Shown here: positions 53,086 to 63,998 of the stretch, piece after piece
How the letters are laid out: the number at the start of each line of letters is the position of its first letter
Position numbering within the stretch: the first letter of the stretch is position 1
NCBI GenBank assembly: GCA_039566865.1
Contig: CM076955.1
Span: 2,730,501 to 2,794,500, forward strand
DNA from: Aurelia coerulea
Lineage: Eukaryota > Cnidaria > Scyphozoa > Semaeostomeae > Ulmaridae
DNA: 64,000 nucleotides
Direction: 5' to 3'
Position numbers and translations under genes: made by a program
The notes under the pieces: model-generated
The model's input: only the letters and a program-made list of their open reading frames with translations
Database searches by the model: none
What the model was told of the DNA's origin: nothing

Positions 53086-53526
53086 GTGAACGTAGATAAA
53101 GGGCAAAGAATCAAATGTTTGGAACAGGAATCAAATGTTGCTGTAGATTGGCTTGAAAGGAACCAAATGATTGCAAATCCGGACAAATTCCATGCCATCG
53201 TAGTAACAAAGGGTAGAGATGACACAATTGGGGAAAAACTAACCATAAAAGGCAAACAAATTCAATCTGAAAATGCAGTAAAACTTCTGGGGGTAAAAAT
53301 CGATCACAGACTAACCTTTGACGACCACATTTCCGATCTATGTAGGAAAGCCGCTGCGCAGCTAAACGCACTGAAAAGACTTAAGGGTTTTATGGAATTT
53401 AAAGCCAAAGAGATATTGATCCAAAGCTTCGTTTTTTCAAATTTCAATTACTGCCCTTTGGTCTGGCATTTTTCCTCTGAAAAATCAGCGAAACAAATTG
53501 AGAAGTCCACGAGCGAGCTCTTATGA
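53086..53526 (+). pseudogene. LINE reverse-transcriptase fragment (146 codons open)
   Basis: It encodes VAVDWLERNQMIANPDKFHAIVVTKG ... LLGVKIDHRLTFDDHISDLC ... NALKRLKGF ... FSNFNYCPLVWHFSSEKSAKQIEK. The WxxxNxMxxNPxKF, LLGxxID and YCPLVWxF motifs are those of Jockey/CR1-clade non-LTR reverse transcriptases after the catalytic YxDD block, which is absent. It is truncated at both ends; a SINE follows directly. The open frame suggests a fairly young insertion. Confidence 0.88.
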
Positions 53527-53557
53527 CGACTTACTTTCCAAGGCTGGGAAATGCACG

Positions 53558-53770
53558 ATGGATCAGGCTCAGTGGTAGTCTCACTTTTATGCTTGACTAC
53601 CAATCTGCAAGGAACCAAAACGTCATAGGTTACTTTTGGTTCGAGTCCTCGTTGCCCTGCCGAAAAACCTGCTACAAAGTGTGAGTGAGAGTCGCCAGCT
53701 CTCTGTAATTCCAGGCTAAAGGAATCACGAGGTGTGGTCACATCGAGGAGATGGAAGGACCACTTGGACG
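53558..53770 (+). repeat. Second tRNA-derived SINE family
   Basis: A-box-like GGCTCAGTGGTAGTC at about 53566 and B-box GGTTCGAGTCC at about 53638 are spaced as in a tRNA with a long insert. Sequence unrelated to a tRNA follows. It lies 30 bp after the LINE fragment, so it may share that LINE's 3' end. Confidence 0.6.
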
Positions 53771-55052
53771 CTGTTTCGATAAGTTTCTTTCTTTTAGCTT
53801 CTCAGCGTAGCCTAAAACTACCTTCAGATGCTAGGGTAGAAATGTATGAAATAAGTGGAAGTGGTAGCAACTTGATATGAACGTCGGTGGTAATTTTTCA
53901 GTGCAGACTGTCTGCTCACGACGCTGGATAACAATAAAACAGTTTAGTGTATGCAAGAAATATGTGTAATTTTTCAGTGCAGCCTGTCTGCTCACGAGGA
54001 CACAATGCAGTTTAGTGTATGCTAAAATAATGAGATCTTATGCTAGACAAATGTTATCCTTTTCCCATGAAAGAATAGTCTGACATCTGACTACATATCA
54101 ATAATTCCCACACATAGAAACGGCACGGCGCCACCGCAGGAACGGCGTTCTTGCCAAATTTAGGTGCGGCCATCATGCAAAGCTTATCAGGATGTGAAAT
54201 ATTTCCACGGCCTAATAACAGAATTAGCTGTTTCTATGCATCGCAGCCACAACAGATGTATAAATGAGGGAACGGAATACTTTGGCATACTGATTTATAA
54301 ACTGACTAAGCAACTGATGGAGGAATCTTGCATTCGAAAAGTTTACAATAGCCTGTGAGCCTCGTTTGCATTCCTCAGAGCGCCTCATTCTTCCTTTGTA
54401 AGCCTCGTTTAAGTCAATAAGATCAGCGCAAGACGAGGGTCTCTTTGGAGTAAGACTACCTCATTTGTATCGTTTTCTCCGCAAGCTTTGTCTTCTCAAT
54501 TTCTCCAAAATACTAAGCTTTATCTATGTCCACTTCTGCATGTTTAACGTACACATTAGCCATATGGCCTATTCAGTCGATGCAAATTACTTAGACTCGT
54601 TGTTCAATTAAAGTCTCGGACTTATGTAATGAGTCTACAAATTACTCATACTTTGAAGGGCATGGTGCCTTGTTTTACGACAGATATGGTAGAAGCAAAA
54701 CCACTGGATTTCCTCTGTCCATATTTTTCACATCGTAACATACGAACGTATCAATGACATGAGAAATCAATTCAAAATGCTTGGCCATGACAAACGACTC
54801 AAAATATCATGTATTGTGTCCCGTTGAGATGAAATAACGAGGCTCTGCTGATATGATGGGGCTTTGGGAGAACGAAGAAACAGGACTGTAAAAGGGCTGG
54901 GAGCAAGGGATCAAGGATCAAGGCTATAAACAACCAAAGGAACCAATGAGCAGGGGATTGGATGAGCGGCCGACCCAGGGGGGGGCACTTAACACATACG
55001 CACACGGGGGGAGTAAGTCCGTGAAATTTTCAGGCAACCCAAAAATATTAGC

Positions 55053-55146
55053 CTGCATGCAGTCTTCCTTTAGTGTAAAATTGAAAGAACGAGAAAAGTT
55101 TCTGGTTATTTCAATTTTATAAAAGAAAGACTGCACGCAGGCTAAA
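55053..55146. repeat. Hairpin of the TAGCCTGCNTGCAG type
   Basis: TTAGCCTGCATGCAGTCTTCC at the left and AAGACTGCACGCAGGCTAA at the right, with A/T-rich inner arms. Confidence 0.75.
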
Positions 55147-55428
55147 AAATATCAGTTTAGCTTCACTGCAACCCAAAAATATCAGCTCATTTTATAACCT
55201 TGACATCTGTAAACAAACATAAAAAGGTCCTGAAACAATGCAAATTGAGACCAGGATTACCTCTAAAGAACCCAGAAATATCACTTTGACTATATTTGAT
55301 GCCCAAAAATATCATGGCAATAATTTCAGATTATGTTGGACCCAAAAACATCACTTTCGGCAATACGCTGACCCAAAAATATCGGACTTATATCCCCGTA
55401 TGTGCATGTGCTGAGTGCCCTCGCCCCG

Positions 55429-55680
55429 TGGGGTGGCCGAGTGGCTTGTACAGTTTTTGCTAGTAACTTAAGTTAAGTTTTGATCGTGCCAGGTCTAAAT
55501 CTGGATGGGTGACCAGGCAAATGCCTGACCAAGCAACAAACTCCGCTGTCATTATAGGAAGTGACGTTCAAACAGGAGTCCCATGTCTGGATGCAGCATG
55601 CACAGTAGGCCTAGATTAGCTAGAAATAGCTAAAAATCTTTCCAGCCTACTTTAAATAAAGTAATGAATAAATGAAAAGG
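55429..55680 (+). repeat. 5S rRNA-like / tRNA-like SINE
   Basis: The segment contains GGTGGCCGAGTGG (tRNA A-box-like), then TTAAGTTAAG and CTGGATGGGTGACC, the last matching the C box of the internal 5S rRNA promoter. The order resembles SINE3-type elements. It ends in an A-rich stretch with AATGAATAAATGA. Confidence 0.5.
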
Positions 55681-56601
55681 AGGATACAAATCTTCGGCGA
55701 AGATGAAAAAGCTGGGAAATCCAGCTCAAATATGGAGGGAGCATGCTGCTTTATAACAGAGAGCAGGGGAGCAACAACCCCCCTATCAGAGCCTCAATAA
55801 CAAAATAACATCGAACCAAATTAATAAGCGAGACAACAATCGCAAAACCCCCCCCCCCCCCAATCTTCTAAACGATTGATCAGCACCAAATCACACTCAA
55901 AATCTCCCAAACTCGAATAACATCGCGAAAAAAAGAATGGCCATACGACTCAGCATTTTTCCAACCGCATCATTATTTTGTGCTAACTAATCATGAAACG
56001 GCTACTACTGCACTTACTGATATGGAAGCACGGGCAGTGGAACACCATACACAACTGGGTTGCTCTCGCTCACCAGCTCAACTTTATAACGAGATAAAGG
56101 AGACTTTTCTTTGGGTTTCCGCGAAGTCTTTTCTTTGCGCTTTAACTTCTCGACAGCTTGAAACAATCCGCATTGTGCCACTGGAAATATTGCGAAGAGT
56201 GATCGAATTCTTTTCTTCTTTTCTTCAACGACATGATATGAAAATGGCAACACTAAATCTTTGGATCTCATTTTGACTATCGGTATTGAATTTCTAGCTC
56301 TGCAAAAACTGTTCCTGGCAAGGCCCTCGCCTGACTAACTGATCTTCACAAGGCACTTCCCTTTTCTTAAAATATGTAATGTGATACAAAAATAAAACAA
56401 AGTACACCACCATATATTAGTTCCAAACATAGCAACGCATTCCCCTGAAGGAGTTCCATGAATAACTTTGGTTATGACATATGTGTGTTGAATTTACAAG
56501 GTTTTATTGCCACATTACTCGGAACAAGACCGCAAAGAAGACTTTCTCCGCAAGCAAATCCAGCATTAACTACATTTGACCTTCAATAATTGTCCACTAC
56601 C

Positions 56602-56790
56602 CAATAGTGGCGCCAGTGGCGGACACTTTGCCAAACATTGGGAGGGGGGCGAAGCCATTGTTTCAGTTAAAAAGCATTGTGTATTTCTATTGTTTCAAAC
56701 AAAAGATCTTTGTTCAGCCAACATTAGGGGGGCGATCGCACTCCCTGCCCTTCCCCCAAGTGTCCGCCATCGAGTGACGCCAAGCCAAGT
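56602..56790. mobile_element. TIR element, GGCGCCAGTGGCGGACACTT
   Basis: The left end GTGGCGCCAGTGGCGGACACTT is mirrored by AAGTGTCCGCCATCGAGTGACGCCA. It may be related to the AGTGGCGG element at 29.5 kb. Confidence 0.72.
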
Positions 56791-57365
56791 CATTTTCCAA
56801 TTGGAGGCAAGTCAATTGGAGAGGCCAAGTCATTTCCCAAATTGGGGAGGACAAGAAACGTACCTTCGATTTTCGCGGATGTATTTTTTGTTATAGTTAG
56901 CCTTTGAATTTACTCCAAGCGGTAGCAATAACGAAAAATTTCTTTGGGTGCTCAATTGGGGCAAGGCCGCTCTAGTGAGCTTTTATCTCCGTCAACTAAC
57001 TTAAAGGACTTTCTGAGTTCTATGACTATATTAATAGTTCTGCAGATAGACCAAGATTTCTTCTACATAAAAACACTTAGCTTTGTTTCCGAAACCCTTA
57101 GCTTTGTCACAGTAACTCTAACTTATGTAATTCAAATCAGTTATGACCAGTACATAATTAACAAGCGCCAGCGTAATATTGTCCCAACTGAGAATATCTT
57201 CTTTCGAATAGTAAAATCTGTAACGGCTTTGATGTCTGCATAGTTAAAATTCACTGAATCGCTTGACACATTTACAGATGGTGGCTATCTTTGTCTATGG
57301 GAACACAAAAGACGTCGACAATCTCAATCATATACTTTGACAATCAGCGAAGGTGAGCAATCTCT

Positions 57366-57902
57366 AGATTTATGCCTTTTCGTCCCTTGTTTCTCTGCGT
57401 TCTTTGATTTGCTGATATCACTTTGTCAATATAGGGACTCATAACATTACTCTTAAAAAGTGGGCCTCCTTTTTCAAAATGGCCTAAACTAGCGGGAGTT
57501 CTCATACACTCAACAAACTCGCTTTCAAGTCTGATTTAAAGAGCTTAAACATTGAAAAGCAAACTTTTAGTGCAAAGAATGATGTTTTCCTGACAAACTA
57601 ATCGCAAAACATATACCCTTCAAGCAGTAATCTTCCTCTGTGGAAACAAAATAGATCCATCGCAGCTACGAGAACTCCAGATTCTATCAACCCTTTTTTG
57701 TATGTAACAACAACAACTGTCTAAATAGCGCCTCCTTATTGGTTGAAAACTAAATTCTAACAACTTAATGGTGAAGACGGAACCACTCTACGCGGGCCTA
57801 AAGGGGGCCCACTTTTTAAGAGGAATATTGTGAGTCCCTATTGACCAAGTGATATCAGCAAATCAAAGAACGCAGGGAAACAAGGGACGAAAAGGCATAA
57901 TT
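57366..57902. mobile_element. Palindromic element with about 115-bp arms
   Basis: ATGCCTTTTCGTCCCTTGTTTC ... GGGACTCATAACATT ... AAAAAGTGGGCC at the left is mirrored by GGCCCACTTTTTAAGAGGAA ... GTGAGTCCC ... GAAACAAGGGACGAAAAGGCAT at the right. Single-arm relatives occur near 9.88, 25.65 and 58.15 kb. Confidence 0.87.
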
Positions 57903-58039
57903 CTAAGCAAACTCAGCAATAATGGCTCTCCAGATTTATTACATCGTCGTAGTTTTGCCTTTTGCCTGAAATGACATACCGCAACAACTACAACAATTCA
58001 GTTGAAAGAATGGAGCGATAATATTTTACACATTTCATT

Positions 58040-58290
58040 TTAAAGTTTTGCAAAGATTGGAAGCCTGTGCTGCCTAAATGACCCCCTATCGTGATGCTGA
58101 TGTGGTGAGGTGAGACCCTGTTTGTCTTGACCCCCGTCCGCTCAAACCCTGTCCTAGACTGATTACCTAAGCCCCTTGTATCCCTGCGGTAAACCTTTGA
58201 CATCATCAAGCAAAGAGCAAAAGGGACTCCAGGCCATAAGTTTAAATCCTGTCTGTCTGACATATTTTTGCTGCAAAGTCAGAGTGTTGT
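58040..58290 (-). repeat. Decayed, interrupted copy of the tRNA-derived SINE
   Basis: Segments such as CCCCGTCCGCTCAAACCCTGTC and the later CTGTCTGTCTGACATA ... CTGCAAAGTCAGAG correspond to the reverse strand of the SINE but are separated by about 85 bp. The insert looks like a short form of the GGGACTCCAGG element also seen at 9.9 and 25.6 kb. Confidence 0.4.
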
Positions 58291-58315
58291 CACTCAAATG
58301 TCAATCCATAAGATT

Positions 58316-58852
58316 TAGCATAGGTTCCAAATCTTTATCTCGGCGTAAAAAGGTGGGTGTAAAATTCAATGACCTATTTCTTCTGATCGAATGGCTTGAA
58401 AGAAACTTTAGATACTTATCTATAAATCTACCGTTGGACTTTTCAGAAATTTTGAATATTTTTGGAAATTACAGCGTATCTTACATTTCAACTCATTTGA
58501 GGATGTGACGTCATCAAATTTCTAAATCATAAACCAGATGAGTGACAGACTTTTGCTTGACACCATATTGTAGGCATTTATGAACTATGGTTTCCTTCGA
58601 AATTATTTCATGTTACGTCAAACTGTTTAGAAATTACGATGGTTTTAAGTTTTTTTGAAAATTTTTCTTGAATTCTTGAAAAAGAAGAAAAACACTCTAA
58701 TTCTGAAAATATTGAAGATTTCAGAAAATTCCAACGGTAGAATTATAGAGAATTAGCTAAAGTTTCTTTGAAGTCATTCAGTTCAAAGAAATAGGTCACT
58801 CAATTTTACACCAGCCTTTTTAAAGATTTGGAACCTATGCTATAACCTTTTC
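58316..58852. mobile_element. Palindromic MITE family B, copy 6 (full length)
   Basis: TAGCATAGGTTCCAAATC at the left and AGATTTGGAACCTATGCTA at the right, about 535 bp, nearly collinear in reverse orientation with the 48.7-kb copy. Confidence 0.82.
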
Positions 58853-58961
58853 CCAAAAAAATCGAAATCTTGTCCTTCCTCATCTAAATGATAACCTGCA
58901 TTGGCTGATTCTTTCAGGAATTCTTCTTCATAGCTAAAAATAGAAAGAGAGATAGTTACGT

Positions 58962-59725
58962 ACACTCTTTTTTTATAAGAATACTATAAATTTTTTCCAG
59001 CCTCAATATTCTTAAGAAATTTTTCGTTTTGAGCCTTAACCCTATCTGACCTGGGTGATTTGAAACACTCAATGCCTGGGGGGGCGGATTCCGCCCCCTT
59101 TTTATCTCTGTTGTCATAAGAGATATGGCAGCCAAACCTGGCACAAAGGTAGTTCATTATGTAAACAATGAAAATTTGAAATCATGATCCAATTGCCGAT
59201 GTTGTTGTTGTTGCTAGAGCATGATGATCATTATGATGTCATATGACGTCATATATATGAAATGTTGCTAATAGGTCATGAAACTTTATTTTTCATAAAG
59301 AAATGAAAGATATAGATCAAAATATATATAAATTCTTAATTTAGACTTAATTGGACCAATTAAACATGATTAAAAGAGAAAAAAAGTATGTTTTTCACAG
59401 AGTGCAGTATGAAAAATTGGTAACCATGGAGACAAGGCTAAAAATAGAATGCCCAAATTGTTGCAATTTTATTGCTGTATGATACAAAGTCAAACTTACG
59501 AAGTATCAGAGGCCTGCTGCATGTGTGGAAAACGGTGTAAACAAAAATGTACTAGGGGGGCGGAATCCGCCCCCCCCCCAGGTCAGATAGGGTTAACATA
59601 TTCTTAAAGTATTCTTTTTTTTCAAATCTAATATGGTTTCAGGGGAACATAGTTCAAAGAAGTATCATATCATTATAAAGAAATGGTCGAACGAAAGAAA
59701 CGTTTAAGCAAAATAAGAATGTTAT
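58962..59725. mobile_element. TATAAGAATA element, copy 1, split by a TTAA element
   Basis: ACACTCTTTTTTTATAAGAATAC ... CGTTTTGAGCCTTAA, then the insert, then CATATTCTTAAAGTATTC ... ACATAGTTCAAAGAAGT. It is collinear with the complement of 61200-61380. The far terminus is missing. Confidence 0.78.
59040..59592. mobile_element. TTAA-flanked element with CCCTATCTGACC termini
   Basis: TTAA 59036-59039 and 59593-59596 flank CCCTATCTGACCTGGG and AGGTCAGATAGGG. Just inside each end is a GGGGGGCGGATTCCGCCCCC hairpin. The paralogous site at 61302-61305 has a single TTAA and no insert. Confidence 0.88.
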
Positions 59726-59726
59726 G

Positions 59727-61705
59727 AATATTTCGAGACGAACAGTTGGTGCTCGTGGCAAGCAAAAATGTTTTTGCACTTTTTCAAAAGCATTGCTCAA
59801 CATTTTCTCCTTAATTCTGCTCGCCAAGAAATGTTTGCGACGTGACCAGATAGGCAACATGGTTAGGCAAGCAAATTGGAAATATTTGGCAAACAAAGTT
59901 TGCTGGTTATTTTACTGAAGCGTAACATGCAAATTTTCTGGAAATTGTTCTTAGCAAATGATGCAATGTACTTTCATATTTAATCAGTTGATCAATAAAT
60001 CACATTAAAGTTTCAAAAGACTTTGTAATGGCTTCACAATACAAACGCTGACATTTTCTTCGCTAAAAATTACTTTTGAAATGCAATTCCTGAATAATTT
60101 AGAGTACCTAGCTAGAATCGTTCTTCTTGTTCGACTTCGACTTGGAAACGAAACACTTTGTAATGGTTTCATAATACAACAGAATAATCCAAATAAATCC
60201 TTTTTAAATGTATCTGCTGAATCATGGTCACAAGAAACTATGGCTGAATAAGAATTGAATAGAGTAAAAATAGCCGTATTATGAGACTTGCACGAAAACT
60301 TTATAAGATTCATGGTTGTAAAAACAACTTTCGATTCTCAAAAACATAACTATACACGAATATCTAATTCAGGAAAAATTCCACAGGATACAAACTGCAT
60401 TTCAAGATGGGTCAGTTTTCTCGGAAAATTTGCGTTGACGATATTTTTCATGCAAAGTCAGGATGTTTGCAAAAAAAAACCTTGCCTTTTGGCTTGTATT
60501 CAAAACAAGCTCGTGGTAGGAACAGAAAGAGTGCAAATTACCCCTTGAAATTTTCATCTGTTGTTCCCTATTACCTAACATTTCACAAATTCTAGTAGAA
60601 AAAGCAACACGCGGATCGCCCATGTCTTAACAATTCGTTTCCAGTCCCTTCTGTTTGCTGTTAGCTTTTCTAAAACTTTTAATGTTTGTTGTTTGCTAAA
60701 CGTTTGAGATTTGCGGGCAAAACAAAGCGCTTCTCCGTTTGGTCACATTGCAAATATTTCCAGACAAACACTTGTTGTTCGTGGCAAGGAAAGATGTTTT
60801 GTACTTCTTCAAAAGCATTGCCTAACATTTTCTGCTCAATTCTGCTTATCAAGAAATGCTTTGCGACGTGACCAGATAGGAACACATAGTTTGGCAAGCA
60901 AATTAGAAATATTTGGCAAACAATGTTTGCTGGCTGTTTACTGGAGCGTAACATGCAAATTTTCCCGAATTTGTTCTTAGCAAATGATACAATATACTTT
61001 CATATTTAATTATTTCATCAATACACTCTTTTTTTTCTTTTTTTTCTATAAGAATATTCAGGCTCAGAATCATCCAAATTTTAAGAATATTATAAGAATA
61101 TTGCTCAGCCTCAGCTCGCATATTTGTGTCTCATTTTCCAGCAGTTGCCTGTTTTGCGATGTTCAGAACATTATTATTGTTACAATTGCTTAAATTTTTC
61201 TTTTGTTCGACCATTTCTTCGTAATGATATGACACTTCTTTGAACTATGTTCCCCTGAAACCATACCAGATTTGAAACAATAAGAATACTTTAAGAATAT
61301 GTTAAGGCTCAAAACGAAAAATTACTTAAGAATATTGAGGCTGGAAAAAATTTATAGTATTCTTATAAAAAAAAGAGTGTGAATCACATTAAAGCTTCAC
61401 AAGACTTTGTAATGGCTTCACAATGCAAACGCTGACATTTTCTTCGCTAAAAATTACTTTTTGAAATGCAATTCCTGAATAATTTAGAGTACCTAGCTAG
61501 AATCGATCTTCTTGTTCGACTTTGTAATGGTTTCATAACACAAAAGATTAGTCCAAATAAATCCTTTTTAATATATCTGCTGAATAAAGAAAAAAATAGA
61601 GTAAAAAGAGCTGTATTGTGATATTGTGAACGAAAACTTTGAAATAGTTTCGTGGTTGTAAAAATAACTTTCTCTTCGCAAAAACATAACTTTACATGAG
61701 TGGAT
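59727..61705. repeat. Direct duplication of about 650 bp
   Basis: Copy 1 about 59727-60375 and copy 2 about 60743-61705 share long stretches (GTGGCAAGCAAAAATGTTTT, GACGTGACCAGATAGG, TTGGCAAACAAAGTTTGCTGG, GCGTAACATGCAAATTTTC, TTTGTAATGGCTTCACAAT). Copy 2 is longer because it carries a 360-bp element. Divergence looks around 10-15% by eye. Confidence 0.85.
61022..61380. mobile_element. TATAAGAATA element, copy 2, inside the duplication
   Basis: ACACTCTTTTTTTTC and AAAAAAAAGAGTGTG termini, with AAGAATATT words in both arms. The unoccupied site is in copy 1 at about 59993-60003 (GATCAATAAATCACATT). Confidence 0.85.
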
Positions 61706-62866
61706 AGTTGCCCTTCCTTTCCAAATTGAAAAATATTCTGTAATGGTTTCATGGTTGCAAAAAAATACTTTGTAATGGCTTCATAACAGAAAAACTACTT
61801 TCTACAAGCAGAACGACTGCAACTTTAATCAAAACCAACTCAAAACATTTTATCACGACATCGGTCTAGGTAACGCTAAAGTTTCTTCAGATAATTACGC
61901 GTATGTTTCAGGATTGCTTTCCGCTCTCCGTCGTCCATCTGGCCGAAGTTTAACGACCAAAAACATCATTAAGAACCACTTCTCTTGAAATGAAGTCTCT
62001 TCCTCGCTTCCACCGCTTTGCTTCGTGTTCTAAGCTTGCAAAACTTGTCAATGAAACCTTCCACGTTGAATGCAAGACTTATATCAAAGAAAAGAGCTAT
62101 TTTGCGAAGTGCAACATCTGGCAAGGACCTAAAACAGCATTTTGACAGCGAATTGCAAAAGTTTCGAACTGTCCTTATCGGCCTTTGACGGGGGCTACTA
62201 GACAACAGAACGCCATAGAATGACTAAGGATATTTCTCTACCCAATGAGTTAACAGGGACCGACAACCATTTAAATATTCCTGGGATAAACATAACGACA
62301 AGACCATTTCCTTTATCGATGAAGAAAAGAGACCAAAACTCGTTCGAATTTTGCTGAAAGATACAAGTCAAAATCCAAAAATCAAAAGTACAAATGTTTA
62401 ATTCCCCGTTGCAACATTTTACAATTTAGGAACCGGTCATTAAGTATCTGCTAAGGTGGGCGGGAGGGAAAATAGAATTTTTCCCAAAACGTTTGCTGGT
62501 CCAACCTGAAAGAAACACGATATTTTCATGGCTCATCGGCCGAGTAGGAAATTTTTCTGGCCGATTTTGTGTACTGGAGAGACCATACTCACAATTCTGG
62601 AGGGTAGAAAATTTCTAAAAATCGGGAAATTTCAAGCAGTTGTTGTCCTGGTTGCATTTTATGAAGGTAGGTAAAATTTAGAAAAATTTTAACAGGTTTC
62701 TCTTCTTGTTCTCGTCGCTTCTTCGCCGTCTGATTGGTCCGTGAAAATGAGGCTTTAGAGGTTTTCGGCCATGGGCCACAAGCAAAAATCAGCTAAAACA
62801 TTTTACTCCTATGCTAGTCTGAGGGTAAGTGAAAATATTGTGCTTGGTGAATCTTTAGATTGCCAA
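61706..62866. other. Region without recognisable features
   Basis: A minus-strand open frame at 61969-62205 is moderately complex in composition but matches no family I can name. The remainder is unique-looking AT-rich sequence. Confidence 0.4.
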
Positions 62867-62995
62867 AACTATTGTTCGTCTCAAATTAGTTGCTGCGTGA
62901 AAATGTCCGCGAATAAAACCAATTCAAGTGTTCTGCATGAGTAATTTTGCGTTGTCGCAAATCTCATGTGAAATCTAATTTGCGACAGAATTTAA
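62867..62995. mobile_element. Short palindromic MITE family G, copy 5
   Basis: CGTCTCAAATTAGTTGC at the left and ATCTAATTTGCGACAGA at the right, with the shared TTTTGCGTTGTCGCAAATC centre. Copies near 19490 and 31067 are less complete. Confidence 0.68.
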
Positions 62996-63239
62996 AGGCA
63001 CACTGTCGTGGCATTGATTGGATGAATAAGACAATAATAAAGAATCAATTAGGCAAGCTTCAGTAATTTCGCTGTACACTGAAATTCACGAAGAGGATAA
63101 CGATTAGACTCCCTTTATTCTCGAAACAAAGTAAGGGCATAAATGCTTTATAATGATTCAGAGACCAGGTCTTTTGTTAGGGATTTCAACATCACAACCA
63201 GCCAATTACAGCCACGACAGTGAGTGACATTTTCCGTTT

Positions 63240-63606
63240 GAGCACGGGCGGTAAGAAACGCTGAATTTAGAAAAAGCTTTACGGGTGATACGTCGAGTTG
63301 TTCCTATCCTAATATATCATTCCATTCGTGATATATCGACTTGTTTACGTTCTGTGTCTACCTATCCTGCGAAGGCGCCATTTTCATCCGATTGACATGA
63401 CTTCAAGGGCCCTAGAGTAATCATGCCACTCAAACGGAAACTCGAAGTCATGTTAATCGGATGAAAATGGTGCCTTCGCAGGATAGGTAGACACAGAATG
63501 TAAACAAGTCGATATATCACGAATGGAATGATATATTAGGATAGGAATAACTCGATGCATCACCCGTAAAGCTTTTTCTAAATTCAGCGTTTCCTACCGC
63601 CCGTTG
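63240..63606. repeat. Giant near-perfect hairpin, about 165-bp arms
   Basis: The left arm (about 63244-63408: GGGCGGTAAGAAACGCTGAA ... GATATATCGACTTG ... CATCCGATTGACATGACTTC) is mirrored by the right arm (about 63441-63605) with only a handful of mismatches. The loop is about 32 bp. No gene is visible within it. Confidence 0.92.
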
Positions 63607-63717
63607 TTTGAGCGCGTGTGTTGGCGGCCAGAACTTCGCTGAGGTCAAATCTATTTGTGATTCTCTTTCACAACAACGCTAATAGCCCTGATAGTTCACC
63701 GGTAACACATGACGCGG

Positions 63718-63998
63718 AGAAAACCATAGTTTATGAATGCCTACAATATGGTATCAAGCAAAAGTCTGTCACTCATCTGGTTTATGATTTAGAAATTTGA
63801 TGACGTCACATCCTCAAATGATTGAAATGTAAGATACGCTGTAATTTCGAAAAATATTCAAGATTTCTAGAAAGTCCAACGGTAGAATTATAGATAAGTA
63901 GCTAAAATTTCTTTTCAGCCGTTCAATCAGGAGAAATATGTCATTGAATTTTACACCCACCTTTTTATGCCGAGTTAAAGATTTTGAACCTACGCTTG
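63718..63998. mobile_element. Palindromic MITE family B, half copy at window edge
   Basis: It begins mid-element (ACCATAGTTTATGAATGCC) and runs to AAGATTTTGAACCTACGCTT, that is, only one half of the palindrome. Confidence 0.7.

Larger units (their letters stand above)
53771..57365. other. Gene-poor, repeat-containing region
   Basis: It contains hairpins, the 5S-like SINE and a TIR element. A direct duplication with TTTTTCAGTGCAGNCTGTCTGCTCACGA is visible at about 53896 and 53970. ORFs at 54.2 and 56.0-56.3 kb are not recognisable, and the latter is open on both strands. Confidence 0.5.

Noticed and set aside
53560..53660. A functional tRNA gene
   Set aside because: A and B boxes are present but their spacing, lack of a closing acceptor stem and the fused 3' sequence indicate a SINE. 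The same holds at 4014, 35839 and 41638.
55980..56276. Coding-looking ORFs on both strands (98 and 85 codons)
   Set aside because: Both strands are open over the same bases, neither has splice context or family motifs, and neither can be preferred.
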